DNA of 64,000 nt from Actinomycetota bacterium (lineage in GTDB: Bacteria; Actinomycetota; Actinomycetes; Actinomycetales; Microbacteriaceae): NCBI GenBank assembly GCA_020160915.1, contig JAIUPK010000001.1:651645-715644 (forward strand), read 5' to 3'. Every line of letters begins with the position of its first letter. The first letter of the stretch is position 1. Below the pieces are notes generated by a model. The model was given only the letters and a program-made list of their open reading frames with translations, was not told where the DNA came from and did not search any database. Positions 17,438 through 25,663 of the stretch are shown in pieces. The position numbers and the translations under genes were made by a program.

Positions 17438-18865
17438 CTATGCGCGATCGCGGTACAGCGGGATGTCGATCGGGGGCTGCGGGATGAAGCCACCGTGAAC
17501 ATCCATCTGCTCGTAGAGGTAGTCGTGCGACTCCTCCAGCTGGGCCAGAGCGGCCGCGACATCCACGTGCACGAGCTTGCCGTCGCGCTTGACCACGCGG
17601 CCGTCGACCAGCACCGTGTCGACGTTGCCGGCGTTGGCCTGGGCGACGATCGCGCCGCCCGGTTCGCGCCGGTTCCAGCCGGCCTGGCTGACGCCGCCCA
17701 TCTCGAGCAGCACGATGTCGGCGCGCTTGCCGGGCGTGAGCGAGCCCACGACATCGCCGACGCCCGCCGCCTTGGCACCGTTCACGGTGAGCCAGGAGAG
17801 GGCGTCGTGGGTGGTCCAGGCCATCTCCTGCGGTGCCACCATGCGCTGGTAGCCCGGTTCGTCGGCCCGCCAGCGGCTGGCCTGCAGAACGAGGCGGCTG
17901 TGCGAGATCATGTCGCCGGAGCATCCGCTCACGCAATCGATGCCGAGGCTGGGGCCTGGCGTGTACTTGGTGACTTCGGCGATCGCCGGGAAGCCCATGC
18001 CCATCTGCATCTCGGTCTCGGCGCAGACCGAGACCATCGTGCCGGTGTCGCGCAGCAGTTCCCACTCGTGCTCGGTGTTGAACGTGCAGTGCACCAGGAG
18101 AAGGTCGTCGCCGAGTAGGTCATTGGCCGCGAACACCTCCACGTCCTGGAAGAGCTGGCGCACCATCACCTGGTTGGCGTGGGTCGTGATGCGAGCACCC
18201 AGCTCACGGGCGAAGCGGAACTCCATAGCGACCTCGTCGACCGGCGTGATCGTCAGTTCCTGCGGCGCAATGCCGAAGCGCAGGATCGAGTTGTCGGAGA
18301 AGTACTGGTCGCGGATCTCCCGGGCGAGCTTCTCGCGCGTCGAGAACTTCGAGGGGTCGGCCGAACCCGACACTCCCCCCTTGCTCTCCGACCAGGTGTT
18401 CTCCGTCACGGGAGTGAGCCCGTGTCCATAGAGGCCGCGGATGCCGGCATCCTTCAGTCCCGTGACCGCGGCGTGCGCACACTCCGGGTTGAGGATGTTA
18501 TGGCAGTAGTCGACGATGGAGGTCACGCCGCTGTTGAGCGCGTCAAGAGCGCCCAGGTAGTTGCCCACGTACATGTCCTGCGGGCGGTACCGTGGCGCCA
18601 TCTGCAGTCGGATGCCCCGCAGGTAGTCGGGAATGTTGCCGTCGGCGAGGACGCCGCGAAGCGCCGTCTGCCAGGTGTGGCGATGCGTGTCGACCATGCC
18701 CGGCATGGCGATCTTCGTCGACGCATCGATGATCTCGGCGTCGGCCTCGATCTTCGGGGCGATCTTCACGATCGTGCCGTCGTCGATGAGGATGTCGGCC
18801 CGCTCGAAGTCTCCGAGTGCGGGGTCCATCGTGACGACGGCGGCATTGGTGATCAGGGTGCGCAT
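17438..18865 (-). CDS. Zn-dependent amidohydrolase, paralogue 2
   Basis: 475 residues from ATG 18865; the open frame extends much further up but begins inside the alcohol dehydrogenase gene. The motif set matches the other two paralogues: VDTHRHTWQTALRG (HxH), ARITTHANQV (His), LLVHCTFNTEHEW (His) and SLGIDCVSGCSGD (Asp). The second His is followed by a longer specificity loop than in paralogue 1, which hints at a different substrate. It lies 40 bases behind the alcohol dehydrogenase gene in a run with the Dabb protein and paralogue 3. Confidence 0.85.
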   Translation of the reverse strand: MRTLITNAAVVTMDPALGDFERADILIDDGTIVKIAPKIEADAEIIDASTKIAMPGMVDTHRHTWQTALRGVLADGNIPDYLRGIRLQMAPRYRPQDMYVGNYLGALDALNSGVTSIVDYCHNILNPECAHAAVTGLKDAGIRGLYGHGLTPVTENTWSESKGGVSGSADPSKFSTREKLAREIRDQYFSDNSILRFGIAPQELTITPVDEVAMEFRFARELGARITTHANQVMVRQLFQDVEVFAANDLLGDDLLLVHCTFNTEHEWELLRDTGTMVSVCAETEMQMGMGFPAIAEVTKYTPGPSLGIDCVSGCSGDMISHSRLVLQASRWRADEPGYQRMVAPQEMAWTTHDALSWLTVNGAKAAGVGDVVGSLTPGKRADIVLLEMGGVSQAGWNRREPGGAIVAQANAGNVDTVLVDGRVVKRDGKLVHVDVAAALAQLEESHDYLYEQMDVHGGFIPQPPIDIPLYRDRA

Positions 18866-18905
18866 CGGTGCGCTCCTCTCGGGTACTGTGCGTGCGTGCT
18901 CTGGG

Positions 18906-19979
18906 CTAGGCGGTGTGAACCGGATGCCGCGGCGCATCAATCCACGGGTCGACCAATGTCTTGATCTGCCGCGACTGGCCCACCACGAGTGGTTCGAGCC
19001 CATCCACCACGAGGGCTTCGAGCGGGATGATCTCGCGGGTGAAGTCGGTCCAGTCGGGGCGCTGCCCGAGCAGTCGGACCGCTTCGGGAAGGTCGGTGGC
19101 GAACACGAGCGCAACCGTGCCGACGATCGTGTACTCCCTCAGGGTCCACGTGCCGAGCGGCTCGGCCTGGGGTCGCTTCTGGATGCCCACGGGCACGATC
19201 GTCGCACCGGGCCGCGCCGCTGCCAGCACGGACTCGAGGCCGGGCACTGAGCCGCTGACTTCGAAGAAGACCTCAGCCTCCATTCCGAGCTCGGCGAGGC
19301 GCTCGGAGATGGTGGCCTCCCCTGCCTTCAGTGTCGCGAAGGCACCGAGCGTCGTGGCCAGCTCCAGCCGCTCGGGGTCGAGGTCGACCACGAGCACCCG
19401 GGCACCGGTGGCGGCGGCCGCGTAGGTGAGGAACGCGCCGATGCCGCCCACGCCGACCACGACCGCGTCGATGCCAGCGGTCAGCCCGCTGCGGCGCACC
19501 GCGTGCACGGCGACGGCCATCGGCTGCGCGAGGGCGAGAGTGTCGAGCGGCAGCCCCGAGGCCGTCGCGTCGTAGACGATGCTGGCCGGCACCACCACGT
19601 AGCCGGCCAGCCCGCCATCCCGGTGCAGGCCCACCGTGTGGTAGCTCCTGCAGAGGTTGGTGCGACCGCGGCGGCACATGAGACACTCGCCGCAGGAGAT
19701 TCCAGCGCCGCAGACGACGCGGGCGCCGATCTCGAATCCCGTTACGCCCTCACCGATCGCCTCGATCGTGCCGGCGAACTCGTGGCCCAGAACGATAGGG
19801 TCGACGTCGCCATTCTCGTGCTGAGGTACCAGCTGCGGGCCGAGCGAGAACTCAGCGGCATCCGAACCGCAGATGCCTGCGGCCGCAATGCGGATGAGCA
19901 CCTCGCCGGGCGCGGGAGTCGGCGTCGGCCACTCCTGCACCTTGACGTCGCGCATTCCGCGGTAGACCGCTGCCTTCAT
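18906..19979 (-). CDS. Zn-dependent medium-chain alcohol dehydrogenase
   Basis: 357 residues of the MDR family. The catalytic zinc site is GICGSDAAEF plus LGHEFAGTIEAIGEG; the structural zinc site has four cysteines in CGECLMCRRGRTNLCRS. The Rossmann fingerprint is VVVGVGGIGAFLTYAAAATG, and VVDLDPERL favours NAD. Close relatives are sorbitol, threonine and butanediol dehydrogenases. The ATG at 19979 overlaps the stop of the Dabb gene (ATGA). It probably oxidises a hydroxyl of a catabolic intermediate made by the neighbouring amidohydrolases. Confidence 0.88.
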   Translation of the reverse strand: MKAAVYRGMRDVKVQEWPTPTPAPGEVLIRIAAAGICGSDAAEFSLGPQLVPQHENGDVDPIVLGHEFAGTIEAIGEGVTGFEIGARVVCGAGISCGECLMCRRGRTNLCRSYHTVGLHRDGGLAGYVVVPASIVYDATASGLPLDTLALAQPMAVAVHAVRRSGLTAGIDAVVVGVGGIGAFLTYAAAATGARVLVVDLDPERLELATTLGAFATLKAGEATISERLAELGMEAEVFFEVSGSVPGLESVLAAARPGATIVPVGIQKRPQAEPLGTWTLREYTIVGTVALVFATDLPEAVRLLGQRPDWTDFTREIIPLEALVVDGLEPLVVGQSRQIKTLVDPWIDAPRHPVHTA

Positions 19980-20308
19980 CGCTGGTTCTCCGTCCACAGT
20001 GGGGCCCATTCCTCGGGCACCTCGATCTGCACGGCCTGCCGCTGTACGAGGAACGGCGCAATGCTGGCCGCCACGAGATCGACGTGTCCGGGTGAGTCAA
20101 GGTACGCATCGACGCCGGCCTGGTCATCCACGAGTGCTACCACTCCGAAGTCGGCCCCGCCCGGTCGCATCCTCAGGTTCGGTCCGGCCGCGTAGTGCTT
20201 GATGCTCGGGAGCGTGGCGGCCATGGCATGAAGATCTCGTGCCAGTTCTCTGGCCCGCTCCTCGGTCATCTCCGCACCGAACGTGAAGACGGCGACGTGG
20301 GCGATCAT
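19976..20308 (-). CDS. Dabb-domain (stress-responsive alpha/beta barrel) protein
   Basis: 110 residues beginning MIAHVAVFTFGAEMTEERAREL and ending with a FLVQRQAVQIEVPEEW segment, a ferredoxin-like dimeric barrel of the Dabb type. The middle has YAAGPNLRMRPGGADFGVVALVDD. Start at ATG 20308 after AGGTGAA. It overlaps the alcohol dehydrogenase by four bases. Dabb proteins are often small accessory enzymes or binding proteins in catabolic operons; no function can be given here. Confidence 0.75.
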   Translation of the reverse strand: MIAHVAVFTFGAEMTEERARELARDLHAMAATLPSIKHYAAGPNLRMRPGGADFGVVALVDDQAGVDAYLDSPGHVDLVAASIAPFLVQRQAVQIEVPEEWAPLWTENQR

Positions 20309-20336
20309 CGAGCGTTCACCTGGCTCACCCGCGACA

Positions 20337-21776
20337 TCACTCCTCGTCCTGGTAGCCGTACGGGTTGGCGATGCGCTCCTGCTCTTCGAGCGGCGGGTGC
20401 ATGCCCTCCTCCCAGTCCTTCTCACCGAGCTGGGAGCGCACGTACTCGACCGACTTGGCGACGGCGTCGCGCGCAGGCGCGATGTCGAGGCCGATGCGCT
20501 TGCCGTCGTACTTGAGCACCCGGCCGTTGACAACAACGGTGTGCACGTCGGCCGTACCCGCCTGGTACACGACGTGGGCCGTGGGGTTCAGGATGGGCGT
20601 CATCGCCGGCGACTGGTCGTTCTTGATCAGCAGCAGGTCGGCCTTCTTCCCGGGGGTGATCGAACCGATCCTGTCCTCCATCCCCAGGGACTTCGCCCCA
20701 CCCATGGTGGCCATCCAGATCACGTCTTCGGCACGAAGCTTGTTGACGTTGATGGTCTCGCCCTTGGCGTGAGCCTCGAGGTGGTCGCGCGAACGGTCGG
20801 AGCTCAGGGTCGCGCGCATCGCGGAGAAGTAGTCCGCGCTCCACCACACGCTGGTGTCCATCGACAGCGAGGCCGGGATGCCGTACTTGCGCAGCTCCCA
20901 GGTCGACGGGTAGCCCTGACCCGCGCTCTGCTCGCTCTCGGTGGCTACCGAGACGGTGCCGCCGGTCGCGGCGATCTTGTGGTAGCTGTCGGGCGACAGG
21001 GTCGCTGCGTGCACGTACGTGATCTCGGGCGTCATGACGCCGGCCTTGTACATGTGGTCGATTCCCACGTCGGTCGTCGCACCCCACACACCGGCGTGGG
21101 TGGTGGCGCGCAGACCGTTGTCCCGCGCGAACTCGAACGCGGCCTTCTCGGGGAAGTCCTCCGAGTCGGGAACGTCGAACGCGATCTGCAGGCCGAGCAT
21201 GTCCGTCTGCGGGTGATTCTTGATCCACTGACGGAAGGTCGGATCGGCCGTCCACTCCCAGGGGGCTCCGAGGTAGTTTCCGTAGCCGAGCACGAATCGA
21301 CCGGGAATCTCTTCGAACGCCTGCAGCGCGGCATCCGCATACTCGGGAGTGCGCAGCGCGTGCGACCAGTCCAGGGTCGTGGTCACGCCGGTGTCGACGG
21401 ACTCGAGGGCACTCAGGAGGTTGCCCGCGTAGATGTCCTCGGGGCGGAAGACCTGCCCGTGCTGCAGGTAGTAGAAGACGAAGTACTGGCTCAGAGCCCA
21501 GTCGCCGCCATAGCCGCGCAGGGCCGTCTGCCACATGTGGCGGTGCGTGTCGACCATGCCGGGCATGAGAATGCCGCCGGTCGCGTCGATCTCGACGGTG
21601 CCCTCGGGCACGGCGAGCGACTTGCCGACCGCGACGATCGTGTCATCGGCGATGTGCACGTCCCCGCCCAGAATGATTCCGGGGGTGTCGACGGTGATGA
21701 CTGTCGCGTTACGGAACACGACGGGACGACCTGGCGTGAAGTCGTCGGGGGTGACTGGTGTCGGGCTGGTGGCCAT
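20337..21776 (-). CDS. Zn-dependent amidohydrolase, paralogue 3
   Basis: 479 residues with intact metal ligands: VDTHRHMWQTALRG (HxH), LRATTHAGVWG (His), ITYVHAATLSPDSYH (His) and SLSMDTSVWWSAD (Asp). ATG 21776 follows GAGGAGG by five bases. It heads the run paralogue 3 - Dabb - alcohol dehydrogenase - paralogue 2. The three paralogues differ in the loop after the second metal His, so they may act on successive intermediates of one pathway or on a set of related compounds. Confidence 0.85.
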   Translation of the reverse strand: MATSPTPVTPDDFTPGRPVVFRNATVITVDTPGIILGGDVHIADDTIVAVGKSLAVPEGTVEIDATGGILMPGMVDTHRHMWQTALRGYGGDWALSQYFVFYYLQHGQVFRPEDIYAGNLLSALESVDTGVTTTLDWSHALRTPEYADAALQAFEEIPGRFVLGYGNYLGAPWEWTADPTFRQWIKNHPQTDMLGLQIAFDVPDSEDFPEKAAFEFARDNGLRATTHAGVWGATTDVGIDHMYKAGVMTPEITYVHAATLSPDSYHKIAATGGTVSVATESEQSAGQGYPSTWELRKYGIPASLSMDTSVWWSADYFSAMRATLSSDRSRDHLEAHAKGETINVNKLRAEDVIWMATMGGAKSLGMEDRIGSITPGKKADLLLIKNDQSPAMTPILNPTAHVVYQAGTADVHTVVVNGRVLKYDGKRIGLDIAPARDAVAKSVEYVRSQLGEKDWEEGMHPPLEEQERIANPYGYQDEE

Positions 21777-21809
21777 TGATCCTCCTCGTTGAGAATTTCA
21801 GCCTCACTT

Positions 21810-21837
21810 TACATCGAACCGAGCAATTGTCCAGTGC
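21810..21837 (-). promoter_or_regulatory. Likely promoter of the amidohydrolase-3 operon
   Basis: On the minus strand TGGACA is followed after about 16 bases by TAAAGT, roughly 35 bases before the ATG at 21776. The -35 box overlaps ATTGTCCAG, which also occurs in the PucR operator region near 59610. Spacing is acceptable but the -10 is only a partial match. Confidence 0.4.
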
Positions 21838-21926
21838 CGGGGGTGATTTGTTCATCTGAGCTTTATTTCTTCGCCCCCGCGTTCTAGCGTGGACACACAT
21901 CCCGACGACGAAGACGAGGTACCGCC

Positions 21927-22955
21927 ATGTCCGACCTGAAGATAGCCGTGCTCGGATCAGGCGCCAACGGTGCCTCGATCGGTGCCGACCTGACCCGCGA
22001 CGGGGTGGATGTCACGCTCATCGAGCAATGGCCCTCGCATGTCGAGGCGATGCGAGCCAACGGGCTCACGATCGACATGGCCGAGGGAGCGCTGCACGTG
22101 CAACCGCGCACCCTTCACCTGTGCGAGGTGGCCGAGCTGAAGCACTCCTTCGACGTGGTGCTGCTGCTCATGAAGGCCTACGACACTCGGTGGGCCTGCC
22201 AGCTCATCGAGCCCTATCTCGCTGCTGACGGCGTGATCGCGGGCGTGCAGAACGGCATGTCAACCGACACCATCGCCGAGGTCGTCGGAGCACATCGCAC
22301 CATGGGCACGGTCATCGAGATCTCCTCCACCATGTACGAACCCGGCGTCGTTCACCGCCACTCCGGCCCCGCACGCTCGTGGTTCGCGGTCGGCGCAATG
22401 GACCCGGCTGCGGCCCACCAGGAGCAGAGAGTGGCCGATCTGCTCGCCCATTCGGGCACCGTGGCGCGCGTGGACGACATCCGCGCGACCAAGTGGATGA
22501 AGCTCGTGAGCAACTCCACGGTGCTGGTGACCACCGCGATCCTCGGTGCGCCCATGCTCGACGCGATCTCGGTTCCCGGCATGCGGGAGCTCATGATTCG
22601 GGCGGGTCAGGAGGCCCTGGATACCGGCAGCGCGCTCGGCTACCCCATCCTGCCGATCTTCGGTCTGCTGGCGGCCGAGGTGGAGAAGCCCGAGACCGTG
22701 GTCGAGACCCTTCTCGACAAGCTGTACGCGGGTTTCGTGCTGCCGGGGGCAACCACAACCGTTCTGCAGGACTGGTCGAAGGGCCGGCACAGCGAAGTGG
22801 ATGACCTCAACGGCGAGGTCGTGCGTTCGGCCGCCGGGGTGGGCGTGGCAACGCCCGTCAATTCGGCCATCGTCGAGGTTGCCCACCGCATCGAACGCGG
22901 AGAACTGGCACCCGGCCCCGAGAGCATTGCTGTTCTGCAGGGGTTGATCTCTTAG
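21927..22955 (+). CDS. PanE/ApbA-like NAD(P) 2-oxoacid reductase, paralogue 1
   Basis: 342 residues. The N-terminal Rossmann domain starts IAVLGSGANGASIGADL, and the C-terminal helical domain carries the catalytic lysine K192 in ATKWMKLVSNS. Ketopantoate reductase has K-x3-N-x3-N; here K192 and N196 are kept but the second Asn is Leu200. The NGMS motif after the Rossmann fold (GVQNGMSTD) is typical. With no pantothenate genes nearby and a second copy next door, a role in the local catabolic pathway is more likely than in CoA synthesis. Start ATG after GAGGTACC. Confidence 0.8.
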   Translation: MSDLKIAVLGSGANGASIGADLTRDGVDVTLIEQWPSHVEAMRANGLTIDMAEGALHVQPRTLHLCEVAELKHSFDVVLLLMKAYDTRWACQLIEPYLAADGVIAGVQNGMSTDTIAEVVGAHRTMGTVIEISSTMYEPGVVHRHSGPARSWFAVGAMDPAAAHQEQRVADLLAHSGTVARVDDIRATKWMKLVSNSTVLVTTAILGAPMLDAISVPGMRELMIRAGQEALDTGSALGYPILPIFGLLAAEVEKPETVVETLLDKLYAGFVLPGATTTVLQDWSKGRHSEVDDLNGEVVRSAAGVGVATPVNSAIVEVAHRIERGELAPGPESIAVLQGLIS

Positions 22956-23032
22956 CTCAGCTGCAGGCGGCTTGTGCCGCAACACTGCACGGACTGTATA
23001 GTTCAGCTGTACAAACGGGCAAGGAGGCCACA

Positions 23033-24064
23033 ATGTCGGCACCAAAGATCGCATTCCTCGGCACCGGCGCGCAGGGCGCGGGTATCGGCGCCGACCTGAT
23101 CCGCGCAGGGTTGGACGTCACGTTCATCGAACAGTGGCCAGCACATGTGGAGGCCATGCGCGAGCGCGGCATCGAGGTGCGGATGCCCGACGAGACGGTG
23201 ATCACACCCGTCACGGTGTACCACCTGTGCGAGGTCGCAACCCTCCGCGAGCAGTACGACATCGTGTTCGTGCTGGTGAAGGCCTACGACACCCGCTGGG
23301 CGTGCGAGCTGATCAAGCCGCTGGTGAAGCCGACCGGGCTGGTCGTCGGGCTCCAGAACGGCATGAGCATCGACGACGTCGCCTCAATCATGGGGCCGGA
23401 GCGCACCATCGGCGCGGTCATCGAGATGGCCTCCAACATGTGGGAGCCCGGAATCGTCAACCGCCAGACCCCGCCGTCGAAGGCGTGGTTCGCGGTCGGA
23501 TCGTTCGACTCGAGCAGCGCAGGACGCGCCGCGGAGGTGCAGGCGGTGCTCTCCCACGCGGGGACCGTGGAGATCTCCGACGACATCCGCTCCGCAAAGT
23601 GGATGAAGCTCATCGCCAACGCCGGCGAACTCGTGCCCTCCGCCATCCTCAACCTCCCGCTCGAGGACGCCATGAACCTCCCGGGCGTGCTCGACTTCAT
23701 GATCGAGTGCGGCAGAGAAGCAGCACGGGTGGCGGTCGCCAACGGCGCCACTCTCGTGCCCATCTTCGGGATGACGCAGGCCGACGTCACCGGCCCCGAC
23801 CAGTACGCCGAAGACCTGCTGGGGATGGTGCGCGGCCACTTCTCCCTGCCCGATACCAAGACAACCGTGCTCCAGGACTGGCAGAAGGGAAGGCGCGCAG
23901 AAGTGAATGAAGTCAACGGACTCGTCGTCGAGTTGCAGAAGAAGATGGGAGGGTCAGCCCCCGGCAACGAGCGCACCGTCGAACTCGCCCGCCGAATCGA
24001 AGCCGGAACGCTCAAGGCAGACCCGTCCAACGTGGACCTTCTCCTCGGGGTGCGTGCGCTGTGA
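23033..24064 (+). CDS. PanE/ApbA-like NAD(P) 2-oxoacid reductase, paralogue 2
   Basis: 343 residues, clearly a sister of the gene before it (shared FIEQWPAHVEAMR, KAYDTRWACELI, GLQNGMS, WMKLIANA). K192 and N196 match the catalytic lysine and first Asn of ketopantoate reductase; the second Asn is again Leu. It follows CAAGGAGG by six bases and has a TATAGT-like -10 box in the 77-base gap upstream. Its TGA overlaps the GTG of the SDR gene behind it. Confidence 0.8.
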   Translation: MSAPKIAFLGTGAQGAGIGADLIRAGLDVTFIEQWPAHVEAMRERGIEVRMPDETVITPVTVYHLCEVATLREQYDIVFVLVKAYDTRWACELIKPLVKPTGLVVGLQNGMSIDDVASIMGPERTIGAVIEMASNMWEPGIVNRQTPPSKAWFAVGSFDSSSAGRAAEVQAVLSHAGTVEISDDIRSAKWMKLIANAGELVPSAILNLPLEDAMNLPGVLDFMIECGREAARVAVANGATLVPIFGMTQADVTGPDQYAEDLLGMVRGHFSLPDTKTTVLQDWQKGRRAEVNEVNGLVVELQKKMGGSAPGNERTVELARRIEAGTLKADPSNVDLLLGVRAL

Positions 24065-24771
24065 GCGACCAGAAGACCATCGTCGTCATCGGCGGAACGT
24101 CCGGCATCGGCCTCGAGATCGCCAAGGATGTCGTCGCTCGCGGCGACAAAGTCGTGCTCTCCGGGCGCGATCTCGGGCGGGCGCAGGAGATCGCGGCATC
24201 CATCGGTGAGGACGCCACCGGTGTCGCGGTCGACCTGTCGGAGCCGCACTCCATCCGTGAGGGCCTCAAGGATGTCGGCATCGTCAACGGCCTCGTACTC
24301 GTCGCGATCGAGCGCGACGCCAACACCGTGCGCGACTATGACATCGACCGTGCCACGCGGCTCGTCGTGCTCAAGCTCGTCGGCTACACCGAGACGATCC
24401 ACGTGCTGTCCGATCGACTGGTGCCCGACGGTGGCACCGGCATTGTGCTCTTCGGCGGGCGCGCCAAGGACCTCCCCTACCCGGGCTCGACGACCGTGTC
24501 ATCCATCAACGGTGGCGTCGAGGGCATGACCGTGACGCTCGCCCTGGAGCTGGCGCCGATCCGCGTGAACGCGCTCCACCCCGGCATCATCGGCGACAGC
24601 CCGTTCTGGGCCGGCAAGCCCACCGAGGTGCTCGACGGTCACCGTCGCCGCACGCCGGGCGGCCAGCTCGCCGAGATGGTCGATGTCGTGGATGCCACGC
24701 AGTTCCTGCTCAACAACAGGGGCATCTCGGGCACGAGCATCTACATCGACCGGGGCGTGCGGGTCACCTGA
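24061..24771 (+). CDS. SDR-family protein lacking the usual catalytic Tyr-x3-Lys
   Basis: 236 residues with a clear NAD(P)-binding start (VVIGGTSGIGLEIAK, VVLSGRD) and a family-like end (FLLNNRGISGTSIYIDRG). Where the catalytic YxxxK should be, the protein reads TTVSSINGGVEGMT, so Tyr and Lys are missing while the following RVNALHPG is normal. It may be inactive as a dehydrogenase, or use other residues, or be a binding or regulatory protein. The GTG start overlaps the stop of the second PanE-like gene. Confidence 0.75.
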   Translation: MSDQKTIVVIGGTSGIGLEIAKDVVARGDKVVLSGRDLGRAQEIAASIGEDATGVAVDLSEPHSIREGLKDVGIVNGLVLVAIERDANTVRDYDIDRATRLVVLKLVGYTETIHVLSDRLVPDGGTGIVLFGGRAKDLPYPGSTTVSSINGGVEGMTVTLALELAPIRVNALHPGIIGDSPFWAGKPTEVLDGHRRRTPGGQLAEMVDVVDATQFLLNNRGISGTSIYIDRGVRVT

Positions 24772-24777
24772 TCTGCG

Positions 24778-24800
24778 GCGCCGCGGCTACTTCGCGGCGC
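24778..24800. terminator. GC-rich hairpin between convergent SDR genes
   Basis: GCGCCGCG (24778-24785) and CGCGGCGC (24793-24800) form a perfect 8-bp stem with a seven-base loop in the 43-base gap between two convergent operons. There is no strong T-run, so it is a probable but not certain bidirectional terminator. Confidence 0.5.
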
Positions 24801-24814
24801 GACTCAGACCGTGC

Positions 24815-25618
24815 CTACTGCATGACCATTCCGCCGTCGATCATCAGCAGCTGTCCGGTCATGTAGTCGCTCTCGGGGCTGGCGAGGAACGCTGCGGTTC
24901 CGATCACGTCCTCGGGGTAGGAGTACCGCTTCATGAGGATCATGTTTGCGGCAATGCTGTCCATCGACTCGCCGGGCTTGTCGAACATGCCGATTTCGAC
25001 CAGATCCTTGTCGAGCTGCTCCCACAGTTCGGTGCGAACCACGCCGGGCCCGTAGCCGTTGACTGTGATGTTGTGCTCGATGAGCGATTTGGCGCCAGCT
25101 TTGATCATGCCGAGCACCGCGTGCTTGCTCGCCGTGTACACCGTGACATCGACGAATGCCTCGCGGGACAGGATCGAGCCGACGTTGATGATCTTGTAGG
25201 GGAAGCTCTGCTTACCCTGTGCCTTCATCTGCTTGGCCGCCTCCTGCATGCACACCAGGGTGCCCCAGGCGTTGACATCCATGATCCGCTCCCAGTTCTC
25301 CCGAGTGATGTCCAGGAAGAACAGGGGCTTGTTGATTCCGGCGTTGTTGAGGAGCACGTTGATGCTGCCGAACTCCTTGACCGTGTGTGCTACCGCTGCC
25401 GCGGCATCCTCACGCTTCGTGACATCGAGCCTGATCGACGTAGCGGTGCCGCCGGCGTCATTGATCTCCTGGGCAACGGCCGCGACGCCCTCCTCGTTGA
25501 CGTCGCCCAGACAGACCTTCGCGCCCTGGGCCGCATAGTGCTTGCCGACGGCAGCTCCCATGCCCTGGGCTCCGCCCGTGATGAGTACGTTCTTTCCTGC
25601 CAGTCGTGTGGTGTCCAT
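24815..25618 (-). CDS. SDR-family NAD(P) dehydrogenase (diacetyl/acetoin- or butanediol-dehydrogenase-like)
   Basis: 267 residues with every classical SDR element: TGGAQGMG, LLNNAGI, the catalytic Ser in NVGSILS, YTASK, and VNGYGPGVVRT. The end, YMTGQLLMIDGGMVMQ, is also typical. The PGVVRTELWEQLDKDL stretch resembles acetoin reductases. It is the last gene of the second transporter operon, 45 bases behind the M24 gene. It probably acts on a hydroxy or keto product of the M24 enzyme or a neighbour. Confidence 0.88.
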   Translation of the reverse strand: MDTTRLAGKNVLITGGAQGMGAAVGKHYAAQGAKVCLGDVNEEGVAAVAQEINDAGGTATSIRLDVTKREDAAAAVAHTVKEFGSINVLLNNAGINKPLFFLDITRENWERIMDVNAWGTLVCMQEAAKQMKAQGKQSFPYKIINVGSILSREAFVDVTVYTASKHAVLGMIKAGAKSLIEHNITVNGYGPGVVRTELWEQLDKDLVEIGMFDKPGESMDSIAANMILMKRYSYPEDVIGTAAFLASPESDYMTGQLLMIDGGMVMQ

Positions 25619-25663
25619 GATGCTGGGGCGTCCTTCCGGTTGATGTGAGTGTTCTGAGCGTGG

